The notes beneath the pieces were generated by a model. That model was not told the DNA's origin and made no database searches. It worked only from the letters and a program-made list of their open reading frames with translations. A program made the translations under genes and the position numbers. Below, piece after piece: positions 21,440 to 32,003 of a stretch of 64,000 nt of DNA. Position 1 is the first letter of the stretch. The number at the start of each line of letters is the position of its first letter. Source of the stretch: Colocasia esculenta (lineage: Eukaryota > Streptophyta > Magnoliopsida > Alismatales > Araceae); NCBI GenBank assembly GCA_014218235.1, contig CM024766.1:20061346-20125345 (forward strand). The letters are read 5' to 3'.

Positions 21440-22985
21440 TGTTGTGTGTGGAAGGATTATCTAGAGGGGGGGGGGGGTGAATAGAGAATCCTCAGAATTT
21501 TTATCACGAATTAGAATTTAAAAAACTGATTTCAATTTAGTGAGTTAGATGCTCAAACACACAAAGCAAGATTAGCACAACCACAAGAGAACAAGGAATT
21601 TTAAGGAGGTTCGGCTCCAGTAAGGAGACCTACAACCACCGCTCACCAAATCAGTGAGGTACCACTATCAGAAACCCTGACAGAAATTCTCAAACAACCG
21701 CTGATTCACAGCTTCTAAACAACCGCTGCCTTACAGCTTGAAAGCTCAACTGATACGTAGCTTCGATAACCTTCTGATTCACAGCTTCACATGAATTGAT
21801 CCAATCACAATTCGTGAGTGATCAATCCAATCTGCTTCACCAAGAAGCAGATAGCAGACAATTCAAACGCTCAAAAGAAGGTTTAAAATAATGAAAAGGA
21901 AAATTGCTGGAATATATGGCAATTTCATCAAACTCCCTGGTCTGGATCTGAATTCGTATGCATCTCTCTCAAATTTTGGACTCATCTTCCCATATGATGA
22001 ATTCCTTCGGAAATCTACCACAAATAATTTGCAGAGATCAAGAATGAGGAAGATTTCCGATCCTCTGTTCTTGAAGGCTCAGCATCCGCTTCTTGAATAT
22101 TCAGATCTTGCTTGAATCAACATCGCTTTTATCAGATCATAGCTCCAACTTCAAAATGGCGTCGAAGTGCTGCCTCAGAACATCTGAACTCCTCCTCATT
22201 GCTCTGCTCAACACCTCTTCCTTCACGTAATGCACAGTCTTTTTACTTTTTCGTGAACTGGAGCTCTTTTTACCTGATTGCGTGGGATTCTGTGTCGTGG
22301 GCCCCTCAACCGATTCACCCAAAAATGGAGGAATCTTTTTGCCGCCAAGAATCGGCGCCTTCTAGAACATCTGACATGGACAAAGAATATCCCATGTGGT
22401 AGGCTTTGGATTATGTGCCTGCTTGATGACCTTCGCATTCTGAGAAAATTATAAGTGTCCTAGTGTCGACACTGCCAGACTCTAGTGTCGACAAACTCAA
22501 TTCAATTCAAAGAGAAGCACTCTTTTCTGATTTCTCAAACACATGTGAAACCTGAGATCTCCTAGATATCTGCTTGTACTGCCTTCTGAGTTGATCTGAT
22601 AGACTATTAGCGTCGACCTCATGCACAGCTAGTGTCGACCTTAGCTTCAATTTTCTTCAAAGTGAATTCTGCCCCTGCTTAGTGTCGACCTTATCACCAC
22701 ATAGTGTCGACACAATTAGTGTTTCACCTTATTGGAATAAACTGAAGACAACTCTGGTGCTGACATACTCTCTGAGTAGTGTTGGTTTGACTTGATCTCA
22801 ACCTTTGACATCAACATCCATTGTCCTCTAGTGTCGACCTATGTTCCGGGTAGTGTCGACCTTATTTGACAATTTCTCATTATTCTTTGATCCAGTTGAG
22901 TTGTACCTACAAAATAATTGATATATGTCAACTATCTTCTCATTTTATATTTTAATATGACATCATCAAAACCAGGGACACAACA
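21440..22985 (-). repeat. 5' LTR of copia element A (1546 bp)
   Basis: Plus-strand ends are TGTTGTGTGTGG and GGGACACAACA, forming a TGTTG/CAACA terminal inverted repeat. The G-run near 21467 corresponds to the C-rich end of U5 typical of this group. In minus orientation the GTGTCGAC array (22463-22860) lies in U3. No second copy is found at the element's 3' end. Short reading frames in 21891-22438 are LTR artefacts. Confidence 0.75.
22463..22860. repeat. GTGTCGAC word pairs in LTR A, spacing 22 bp
   Basis: Words start at 22463 and 22485, 22610 (GCGTCGAC) and 22632, 22682 and 22704, 22831 and 22853. All four pairs have a spacing of exactly 22 bp. Gaps between pairs vary. They sit in U3, upstream of the likely transcription start. 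Confidence 0.85.
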
Positions 22986-23128
22986 AAATAGACTAAATCA
23001 ACAAACTACCAACAACTCGGACTAGTCATTTTTAGAGCTCGAGTAGGAAAAGAACTCTGAAGTTAAGCGTGATCAGTTGGGAGAAGTCCCAGAATGGGTG
23101 ACCTTCTTGGGAAGTCTACCAACTAAAA
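22986..23128 (+). mobile_element. Cassandra-type LTR fragment containing a 5S rRNA-derived promoter region
   Basis: From 23033, TTAGAGCTCGAGTAGGAAAA leads into AACTCTGAAGTTAAGCGTG, then GGGAGAAGTCCCAGAATGGG and TGACCTTCTTGGGAAGTCT. This is the 3' half of 5S rRNA with its box A (GAAGTTAAGCGTG) and box C (GGGTGACC..TGGGAAGT) regions. The 'gagctcgagtaggaaa' lead-in is typical of Cassandra TRIM LTRs rather than of true 5S genes. The 5' half of 5S is absent. The fragment stops at the LTR of element B. Confidence 0.75.
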
Positions 23129-24098
23129 TGTTGCGGAAAACACTGCTACCAGAAATCTAGAAAGGGGGGTTGAATAGATTTCTCCAAATTTTAAAAATCA
23201 CTTCAACAGAAACTTAGAGAAACTTAATCGAGTGTGAAATCTGAGTGTTAATGGCAATTCTAAACAAATTGGACAAGCTAGAAGATGGAATGTTGATGAA
23301 CCTATCAAGCATCTAGCGCAAGAGACAAGTAAACCACAATGACACAAAGGTTTAGGGTGGTTCGGATTACACAACAGTGTATCCTACATCCACCATCCAC
23401 ACACACACACAATTGTGGCTTATCTTGCCAGTTCAGAAAAGTCACAAAGAAACACACACACTCTGAGATACCGAAATCTCAGATTCAATCACACACACGT
23501 GAAATTGGGCACAAGGATTGCACCACTTTCACAAAAACACAAAGTATAGAATGAGATTGAAATGAGAAACCAGTCGGAGCAGTTGAATTCCAAATTGAAG
23601 AGGACTAGTTCGAAGATCCCTGTTTCTGCTTCAAGAATGGGGATCAGCTTTTCTGCTTCAGCTCCATGAAGAAGACTCAGATGGATCAAAATTCTCCTTC
23701 AATTGGATCGTCTAAGGCATGCAAAACTCTTGTACCTTCAGATCTGGGAGCAATTCGCCAGGTTGGAGCCTTCCTCAGAAATAGATCAGAATTCTCTGGA
23801 GTCTTGGAAGAACAGAAGTATATGGCTCAACTTCTTGTTAAGGCCAAGTGGATAAGGGGTATTTATAGCCCCATGGGTCCACAAAATATCTTGGGATTTG
23901 TGGGCATAGAAGTTCCCGCCCAAAAAGCCTTTCCCAAAAGCTTCCACGTGTCCCTTCTAATTACATCAAACAGAGAAAGAAAAATTAGAAAGACGGTGTC
24001 GACACCCTGTCCCAGTCATCACAAAAATGTCTTCTGGAGTCTGGAACTAGTGTCGACACACAACCAGATTGTGTCGACACCACTGGGTAATGGCTGAT
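23129..24098 (-). repeat. 3' LTR of element B, outer part
   Basis: Matches 39365 to about 40305 of the 5' LTR, starting TGTTGCGGAAAACACTGCTA. It includes the TATA box (minus strand CTATAAATACC at about 23858-23868), word copies, and AATGGCTGAT at the breakpoint. Interrupted at 24098 by element C; CTGAT at 24094-24098 is the target duplication. Confidence 0.9.
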
Positions 24099-24440
24099 TG
24101 TTAGGATCGGATGGGTGGATGGATCAGATCTAGAAGGGGGGTTGAATAGATCTAACACCAATTAATGCGGAAGCTTAAGCAATTTAAAATTACTTCGAAT
24201 CAGAGATCAAATCATCCAAACAATTTACTGATCTGAAGTGTGATTAGTGTGTGTGAGCAAATCAATTAGTAGTGTGAGCGAAATCCCTATGCATGCATCT
24301 AGCGAGATACAAAGACAAACTACAATTCAAACCATTGCACAGAGGATTTTTAGGTGGTTCGGAAATCACCTCCAGTGACTCCTACGTCCACCCCTCACAC
24401 AGTGAGTCCACACTACTCAAAGCCTTGAGTACAACTCACA

Positions 24441-24627
24441 CAGGAGCACGACGACTCCAAACACCCTTGAGCATGATGACTCAAGAAACACCTGGAGCAC
24501 GACGACTCCAAACTCCCTTGAGCACGATGACTCAAGAAACACCTGGAGCACGACGACTCCAAACTGAGCACGACGGCTCAAACAACAACTGGAGTACGAC
24601 GACTCCAAATTGAGCACGACGGCTCAG
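24441..24627 (-). repeat. Hairpin array with constant loop and covarying stems, leader of element C
   Basis: Eight consecutive units read (plus strand) stem-CACGACGA-stem. Stems alternate between GGAG/CTCC or TGGAG/CTCCA, CTTGAG/CTCAAG and TGAGC/GCTCA. Loops vary only as CACGACGA, CATGATGA, CACGATGA, TACGACGA or CACGACGG. On the RNA (minus) strand the loop is UCGUCGUG. Base changes in one arm are matched in the other, which supports a folded RNA. It lies downstream of the TATA box, so it would be in the R/U5 leader of the transcript. A second copy is in the other LTR at 30961-31146. Confidence 0.75.
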
Positions 24628-25126
24628 AGTACAAAAGCTAGATCAAACACAAAAGAGATCAGATCCTCTAGCAATGATCTTATTCAAGACAGATTCGTAC
24701 ATAGAAATTTGTGCAGAACTTCATGCACAAATATCACAAACGAAATAAGGAAGAACAAACTCTGAGATGAGGGAAATGGATGTAGAAAGAGTGTTCTTCG
24801 ATGAAGAGGCCTTGCAGACGGTTCAATTGAGGAGCCTTGATGGAAATCGATGGAGATTCTCCTCAAATGGCCATGCTCTGCTTTGATGGCATCTGAAATG
24901 CCAGAAATCCTTCTTCTCCTGCGCCTCTTCAGTTGGATCTACTCCCTTGCCTTGCACAGCAAGCTTCTCTCAAGGGATTCCCCTTGATTCCCTTGTCCTT
25001 CCTCTTGAAAGGATGGCTTGAAGCTTCAGGAGATGGAGACAGATATGGAAAGCCCCTTTCATCCGCCAAAAAGGTTCTTCAGGAAGTGTATGGGCTCTCT
25101 TGCCTTTGGGGTACAAGGAACATGGG

Positions 25127-25136
25127 TATTTATAGC
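25127..25136 (-). promoter_or_regulatory. TATA box of element C LTR
   Basis: Minus strand GGCTATAAATACCC, about 115 bp downstream (in transcription direction) of the last GTGTCGAC word at 25251. The same sequence context, GGGCTATAAATACC, occurs in the LTRs of B (40065-40076) and, slightly altered, D (52556-52565). Confidence 0.75.
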
Positions 25137-25250
25137 CCCATGTGTCTATAAAGTGCCTTGGGGTGCATGGGCACGGAAACCTAGGTCAAATCCCCTAAAT
25201 CTCAAGCCGCCACGTGTACAGAGAAATTCACGATTTTGACTTTTCTGAGT

Positions 25251-25534
25251 GTGTCGACCTGCCCTGATCTAGTGTCGACCTGCTGTCCCATTTCTGTAAA
25301 ACTGTTCTGCTGGAAACTGGATCTAGTGCCGACCTGCCCTGATCTAGTGTCGACCTGCCCTTCTGGAATCATGGACTAGTGTCGACCTGCTTTGATCTAG
25401 TGTCGACCTGCCCTTCTAGAATCTTGGACTAGTGTCGACCTGCTTTGATCTAGTGTCGACCTGCTGTCCCAGTCTGGCAACTAGGTCTTCTGGAATCTGG
25501 GACTAGTGTCGACCTGCTTTGATCTAGTGTCGAC
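25251..25534. repeat. GTGTCGAC word pairs in 3' LTR of element C (21-bp pairs)
   Basis: Word starts: 25251 and 25272, 25326 (GTGCCGAC) and 25347, 25379 and 25400, 25432 and 25453, 25506 and 25527. Every pair is 21 bp apart. Pair-to-pair offsets are 75, 53, 53 and 74 bp. These values are close to 2, 5 and 7 helical turns. Confidence 0.9.
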
Positions 25535-25849
25535 ACTACCAAGACACAAATGTGTGAACCTGAAAATTTAACACATAAACCATTAGTACAAGATATTATC
25601 ATTAAAATATGAGATATTAAACAACAAAAACATGTTGTTTAAGCATTATTGTGATATGTATAAAATGTATAACATGTTCAACATATCATCATCAAGATCA
25701 CAACATGTCACAATATCTCATCATTAAAATCACAATATGTCATCATCAATATCACAGTATGTCATCATCAAAATCAAGGTATGAGTGATGTTCATTGGAT
25801 ATCATTAAATTACAACTTTAGGAAGTTCCAAAACACACTCAACCCAACA

Positions 25850-26056
25850 ATCTCCCCCTTTTTGATGATGACAAAACACATGCACAATCTCCCAATATCT
25901 TGACTCCCTTGACTGTAATAATTCCCCCTTTGACCATATACACACTTTGACCTTTCTCCTTTAAAGAACTTTCTCCCCCTTTGAAGGCCTTTTCTCCCCC
26001 TTTTTGGAAGGCCCTTTTCTCCCCCTTTTTTATGTGCCCTTTTCTCCCCCTTTTTG
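25850..26056 (-). other. Multiple polypurine tracts of element C
   Basis: On the minus strand AAAAAGGGGGAGA or a close variant occurs next to the LTR (25851-25863) and again near 25922, 25974, 25994, 26020 and 26045. Repeated polypurine tracts before the 3' LTR are a described hallmark of Sireviruses. Confidence 0.8.
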
Positions 26057-27636
26057 ACAGCATCAAAAGGATAGACAAGAGAGAGAAACAAAGATTGTAG
26101 AAGATCAAGAAATGAAATGTTGGGAATAAATGGTCAGAGGCATGCAAAATAAGTGAGGCAAAGTGATATTATCAGTTGAGAGAAATTATTGTGTTTTTGT
26201 TATTGTGCAACAAAGTATAATCACAAAGACACATTCAACACAAAGAATAGAAAATTATAATGATCTGAATGTGGTTAAAATAATGATGCACATGTGAAAT
26301 AAAGTGACCTATATGAGTGAGCAGAAGTATTTAACAAGGACGTTAGGAGCTTTAAGTTTAACACAATGTAAAATAATAGGTCTAAACACAGTAAACATGA
26401 ACTTAATTAAGGTCTTAAGCTTTTCTATCCTGTCTTTTTTATTTTCCTTCAATTTTCACTAGGAAAGAATACAAGAATAAATTAGTTAAATCTCACTTTT
26501 CAGTGCAAGAAATCACATTGATCAGATGCAAGACCTCCTGATTACTCAGTGGTTTAACTTTCATTATCTTATACAGAGTTGAAATTTTGATTTCCACTTT
26601 TTGACGCGAAACAAATCACTTTTTAGGTGAAATGGCCCGGTTACTCAGTGGTTCAAACATTTGCATTGCTCTGTTTGTATCTTTTCAGATTGATCATTTT
26701 TCTTTTGATATTTTGCAGGAATATGTTTGCTTTGACCAGAGAAGTCATGACTATGAATTTAGAAAAATTATTCTTAACATGTGGTAAAAATAAAGCTTAA
26801 ACATACACATGTGAAATATTAAAGCCACTCATGTGCCTATAATAGTGTTTTGCAAATCATTTTAAAAACATTCAGTATTATGATTGCTTAACCTTGAAAT
26901 GATACTGAATCTTTGAAATTAAACTAAATGCACAAAGAGTTTAGTTTCAATGTCTTAATTCTCTCATAAGAAAATAGCACAAGGACTCAAAAATTCTGAT
27001 GAATTTGGGGTTCAAGATAGACAAGTAGGGTCAAGAGATATGACAATGACTCCCCCTCAACAATTGCATACAAGACTCTTGATACTTGGCAGAGAAATAT
27101 ACTCACCTATAGTGAAAGTGTCCAGACAAGCCTGACTTGTCTTTCTTCAAATCACCATTTGATATACCAAGAATGTCAATGCAATGTGAGAGTGAGGAAT
27201 TTATGAGCAAGAATATTTGTCAACAAACTGAATGGGAGTTGATGATGAATCAGATATGACAAAATATTTCTCCAGCAAATTTCTCTAGCATTTCACTCAA
27301 AGATTCTTTCGAATTCATTCCCCATAAGATATGCATGATATGAAATGATCATTTAAGCATTTCAGATATGTTCATTCCAAGCAATTTGCATTGTTATGAC
27401 AAAAAGTTCATTGTTGGGTGTAGCATTGAAACACATTTCTCATTTTTCAGATAGAAATTAAATATTTGTTTCAATTCAGACAATTCACAATTGAAATAAT
27501 AAAGAAGTTTTACCTGAGTGGTCTTCATTTCTTTTTCAAAGATTTTACCTGTGTTCTCCAATCATTTCTAGCCTTGCACAGCCAATATCTTGAATCCATT
27601 TACAGTGTATGGCTGCAAGACTTCTCAGCTTGCTGA
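26057..27636 (-). other. 3' non-coding region of element C
   Basis: No gene. AT-rich. Contains the blocks shared with A, B and D: CTCCCCCTCAACAATTGC and TACTTGGCAGAGA near 27052-27105, and the CTGATTACTCAGTGG block near 26538. In the other elements these blocks follow RNase H; here they follow gag directly, so the deletion of pol lies near 27630. Confidence 0.7.
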
Positions 27637-29100
27637 TCAAGCTGGTTTTGGGACCCACACTTGTTTGGGTCCTGCAATGAAATCAATGTTAGATTGCAAC
27701 AAAGATTTCTGAATCCAAAATGCTTTTAATTTTTGTATAGATGCATTTATTTCATTGATAGAACTATGAGCAGAATTAGTTCCAGATTTTCCTTTTGCCT
27801 TGATAAATGCATCTATGTTTTCATGAAGTTTTCTATTTTTTGGATTTTTAATATTAGCAGAAACAAAATGATTTTGTGCAACATTTCTATGCCTATACAT
27901 ATGGAATTTCTGAACATTTTCAGTATGAACATGATGTTTATTCCTATGTGTATGAGCATGTGCATTAGACTGAAATTTCTGAGCATGCACAACAAAATCA
28001 TTTCTGTACCAACAGTCACTAGAAATATGACCAATTTTATGACAATGAAAGCATTGGACTGATCTGGCATGTTTATTGAAATTTTGATTTCTATTCCAGC
28101 AATGTTTGGCAAGATGACCAGGTTTATTACAATTAAAGCAAATGAAAGCATTTTTTACCTGGTACTTACCTTGGCATGTATGCATTTGCTGAAATATCCT
28201 TTTCATGTGAGGAGGCTTACCATGAGGAGAAGGAGGTACCTTTTTGTAGCTCTTGGCATGATGTGAATTTGGAATTTGCCTTGGAGCTTTTTGGATTGAT
28301 GGAGGAAGTAGATGAGTCCTCTTGACAGTAGCATTCCTCTCTTTCCCTGTCTGTTTCTGAACAAGAACTTTCACTAGCTTTTCATTAGAATTAGAAGAGT
28401 TCTTGTTCGCTGAAGATTTAACAAATGTTATTGTGCTTTTCTTTTCATTTTTCTTGGATTTCATAGAAGCAAGACTTGTGTTTGTAGTGTTTTTCAATTC
28501 ATGTTGAAGCTTCTGTTTTTCAGCTTTTAATGCAACAACTTCTTTTTCTGAAATTTGAAGTTTGTTTAGCATGACATCCAACCCATTTTTCATCTTGTTC
28601 TTTTCATTTTCAAATTGAGCAATTTGTTTTTCCAAATCAGAAATTTTATTGCTCAAATTGCTACATTCATTGTCCAATGGTTTGTCATGGAAAAAGTATT
28701 CAATCTTCCTTTTTAGATGATGATTTTCTTCAACAAGTTGTTTGCATTTCTCATTTATTTGATGATCATGAGCCATGTTAGAAATCTGTTTGTTTAATTG
28801 ATCATTTTCAAATTGGAAGTTTTCATTGAGATCAATCAAATTTCCATTTTCCTCTTCCAGATCAATGACTTTTGTTTTCAATAGCTCATGATTTTCTTTC
28901 AATCCATTCAGTTTAGTTTCACAGATTTGGACTTCATCTTCCAAATTCTCTTTCTCAGAATTTAATTTCTCAACTTCACCTTTCAAATTCTCATTTACTT
29001 GTGAAAGATCTTTATCATTGTTTTGGAGCAATTCAAGTGTACTTTTCAATTTTTCAATTTCTTTATGGCAATGTTTTAAAGTCTTTTTCAAATCTTTATT
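27637..29100 (-). pseudogene. Element C: gag C-terminal part, coiled coil and two zinc knuckles
   Basis: A 484-residue minus-strand frame. Roughly the first 200 residues are a continuous coiled coil (KEIEKLKSTLELLQNND, EKLNSEKENLEDEVQICETK). Basic and low-complexity sequence follows, then two CCHC knuckles, CFNCNKPGHLAKHC and CFHCHKIGHISSDC, His-rich and Asn-rich linkers, and the end AGPKQVWVPKPA, the motif that precedes protease in intact relatives. Here it is followed by a stop and non-coding DNA. The segment follows 29101-29586 in the same frame after a TAG at 29101-29103. Knuckles normally bind the genomic RNA. Two knuckles at this position are unlike the single gag knuckle seen in A, B and D. 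Confidence 0.8.
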
Positions 29101-29719
29101 CTAAGTGTTCAATTTTGCATTAAGATTTTGCATCTTTTCACAGAATTCAATCAATTCAACATGAGACATACTTTCATCTGCATCAGAATCAGAATTAGAA
29201 TACATAAATGGATCTGGAATTGATTTACCTGACCTTGTAGACCCATTTGAATTCTTGTGTTCTGAAGAGGATGCAGAATGCTCTGAGCTCATGGAATGTG
29301 CTGTTAGAGCCAAAGTTCTTTGAATTGTTGATTTTCTGGATTCATTGAGGCTCTTCTTTGCCATTGAGTGCTTGTGAATTTCTTTTGCTCCTTTTCTTTG
29401 TGAATCCTTTCCATCACTGCTGTTGGCCATAAAGCATAACTCTTCATTTGCTGAACTTGAAGAGTTCTCTTCTTCATCCTCACTTTGGTCTTCATCCGAC
29501 CAAGTTGCAATCATGGCTTTTGGCTTCTTCAATTTGTTGTTCTTCTTGTATTTGTCCTCTTTGATCTCAGGACACTCACCTTTCATGTGTCATTTCTTGT
29601 TGTACCTGTAGCAAACAATATCTTCATCAGTTTTTTTATTTCTGCTAGCATTAAAATTTGAAGAAGGAGCATTCCTTTTACTAGAAGAATATTTTTTTTT
29701 CCATTGAATTTTCCTCTTC
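29101..29719 (-). pseudogene. Element C: gag middle part, broken knuckle and Ser/Glu-rich segment
   Basis: The frame 29586-29101 starts HMKGECPEIKEDKYKK; upstream, CYRYNKK and a TGA replace the usual CYxCxKxGH, so the first gag knuckle is destroyed. It continues KAMIATWSDEDQSEDEEENS, a long Ser-rich region and ends VELIEFCEKMQNLNAKLNT at a TAG. A frameshift lies between this frame and the N-terminal gag, near the T-run at 29691-29700. Confidence 0.75.
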
Positions 29720-29720
29720 T

Positions 29721-30503
29721 TTATTTTAGAAATTTTCTGAATTGATTAGTCATGATGTCAAGTTCATCCTCATTAGACTCAGACTCATCAGAACTTGATG
29801 TTTCTTGATTTTTCTCTTTGTTGCTTGATGAAGCCTTAAGTGCTACTGGTTTAGCCTTAAGCATGTGTTCTTCATTTCTCTTCAGATTTATTTCATAAGT
29901 CAATAAAAATCCTATGAGTTCATCCAAAGAGATTTTGGATAAATCCTTAGAATCTTCAATCACTGTAGCCTTTGTGTGCCAAACAGATGATAGAGAGCGC
30001 AAGGTTTTTCTTACCAGATCAGCATCAGTGTATTCCTTACCTAATGCCTTCAGTCCATTGACAATTATCATAAACCTAGCAAACATTTCAGAAATCGATT
30101 CATCAGATTTCATCATAAACAATTCATATTCAGAAACAACTATGTTTGCTTTGATTTCCCTAACTTGAGATGTTCCCTCATACATTAATTCAAGTTTATC
30201 CCACATTTCTTTAGCAGATTTACACATGGATATTCTTGAATATTCTTTAGGGTGGACTGCACACTGAAGCATGTTCATGGCACTATAATTAAGAGTAGCT
30301 TTTCTAATTTGCTCTCTAGTCCAATTCTCCTCATCTTCATGATTTTCATAAGGACCCACTTCAACTATCCTCCAAATTTCATAATTTTGAGCCCTAAGAA
30401 AAACTTGCATGCGATTTTTCGAGTATGAATAATCAGACCCATCAAAATATGGTGGTCTATTAATGGAATGGCCTTCAGCTACAAATCCTCGAGAATCCAT
30501 CAA
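29721..30503 (-). pseudogene. Element C: gag N-terminal (UBN2) domain
   Basis: A 260-residue frame: MDSRGFVAEGHSINRPPYFD, GSDYSYSKNRMQVFLRAQNY, NMLQCAVHPKEYSRISMCKS, AKEMWDKLELMYEGTSQVRE, SDESISEMFARFMIIVNGLK, LVRKTLRSLSSVWHTKATVI. These are the conserved positions of UBN2-type gags. It ends with FRKFLK at a TAA. The N-terminal domain is uninterrupted; downstream lesions make a full gag unlikely. Confidence 0.85.
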
Positions 30504-30602
30504 TTAGAATGAGATGGTGAAAGAGCAAGCAAACAATTCAAGTAATTAACATAGAGATCAAACAGAAGCAATCAAATCAGATCAATAATCAGACATTAAC
30601 CC

Positions 30603-30614
30603 GCTCTGATACCA
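30603..30614 (-). other. Primer-binding site of element C
   Basis: GCTCTGATACCA, the exact reverse complement of TGGTATCAGAGC, two bases from the LTR start at 30617. Confidence 0.92.
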
Positions 30615-30960
30615 ATTGTTAGGATCGAATGGGTGGATGGATCAGATCTAGAAGGGGGGGTTGAATAGATCTAACAACAATTAACGCGGAAGCTTAAGCA
30701 ATTTAAAATTACTTCGAATCGGAGATCAAATCACCCAAACAATTTACTGATCTGAAGTATGATTAGTGTGTGTGAGCAAATCAATTAGTAGTGTCAGCGA
30801 AATCCCTATGCATGCATCTAGCGAGATACTAAGACAAACTACAATTCAAACCATTGTACAAAGGATTTTTAGGTGGTTCGAAAATCACCTCCAGTGACTC
30901 CTACGTCCACCCCTCACACAGTGAGGCCACACTACTCAAAACCTTGAGTACAACTCACAC

Positions 30961-31146
30961 AGGAGCACGACGACTCCAAACACCCTTGAGCATGACGACT
31001 CAAGAAACACCTGGAGCACGACGACTCCAAACTCCCTTGAGCACGACGACTCAAGAAACACCTAGAGCACGACGACTCCAAACTGAGCACGACGGCTCAA
31101 ACAACAACCGGAGTACGATGACTCCAAATTGAGCACGACGGCTCAG
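30961..31146 (-). repeat. Hairpin array, second copy (5' LTR of element C)
   Basis: Same eight-unit order as at 24441-24627. Loop changes relative to that copy include GATGA to GACGA. One stem carries an unpaired change (TAGAG/CTCCA) and one is CGGAG/CTCCA; the remaining stems are complementary. Confidence 0.75.
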
Positions 31147-31772
31147 AGTACAAAAGCTAGATCAAACAGAAAAGAGATCAGATCCTCTAGCAATGATCTG
31201 ATTCAAGATAGATTCGTACATAGAAATTTGTGCAGAACTTCATGCACAAATATCACAGACGAAATAAGGAAGAACAAACTCTGAGATGAGGGAAATGGAT
31301 GTAAAAAGAGTGTTCTTCGATGAAGAGGCCTTGCAAACACTTGAATTGAGGAGCCTTGATGGAAATCGATGGAGATTCTTCTCAAATGGCCATGCTCTGC
31401 TTTGATGGCATCTGAAATGCCAGAAATCCTTCTTCTCCTGCGCCTCTTCAGTTGGATCTGCTCCCTTGCCTTGCACAGCAAGCTTCTCTCCAGGGATTCC
31501 CCTTGATTCCCTTGTCCTTCCTCTTGAAAGGATGGCTTGAAGCTTCAGGAGATGGAGACAGATCTGGAAAGCCCCTTTCAGCCGCCAAAAAGGTTCTTCA
31601 GGAAGTGTATGGGCTCTCTTGCCTTTGGGGTATAAGGAACATGGGTATTTATAGCCCCATATGTCCATAAAGTGCCTTGGGGTGCATGGGCACGGAAACC
31701 TAGGTCAAATCCCCTAAATCCCAAGCCGCCACGTGTACAGAGAAATTCACGATTTTGACTTTCAGCCGGAGT

Positions 31773-32003
31773 GTGTCGACCTGCCCTGATCTAGTGTCGA
31801 CCTGCTGTCCCATTTCTGCAAAACTGTTCTGCTGGAAATTGGATCTAGTGTCGACCTGCCCTGATCTAGTGTCGACCTGCCCTTCTGGAATCTGGGACTA
31901 GTGTCGACTTGCTTTAATCTAGTGTCGACCTGCTGTCCCAGTCTGGCAACTGGGTCTTCTGGAATCTGGGACTTGTGTCGACCTGCTTTGATCTAGTGTC
32001 GAC
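31773..32003. repeat. GTGTCGAC word pairs in 5' LTR of element C (21-bp pairs)
   Basis: Starts: 31773 and 31794, 31848 and 31869, 31901 and 31922, 31975 and 31996. Pairs are 21 bp apart; offsets between pairs are 75, 53 and 74 bp, the same series as in the other LTR minus one 53-bp step. Confidence 0.9.

Larger units (their letters stand above)
24099..25849 (-). repeat. 3' LTR of element C (1751 bp)
   Basis: Plus-strand start TGTTAGGATCGGATGG, end AACCCAACA at 25849, followed by ATCTCCCCC (the polypurine tract on the minus strand). It contains, in transcription order (right to left), the GTGTCGAC array, the TATA box and then the hairpin array. Frames at 24293-24613 and 24933-25239 are artefacts of these repeats. 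Confidence 0.93.

Noticed and set aside
21891..22438. Host gene in both strands of 21891-22438
   Set aside because: It lies between LTR A termini, is short and has no family match; best read as LTR.
23054..23118. A functional 5S rRNA gene
   Set aside because: Only the 3' half is present, with a Cassandra lead-in and no 5' half or T-run terminator.
24293..24613. Repeat protein with ARRLQTPLS-type units
   Set aside because: The frame is produced by the hairpin array in the LTR; the opposite strand and other frames are equally open, and the repeat conserves base pairing rather than codons.
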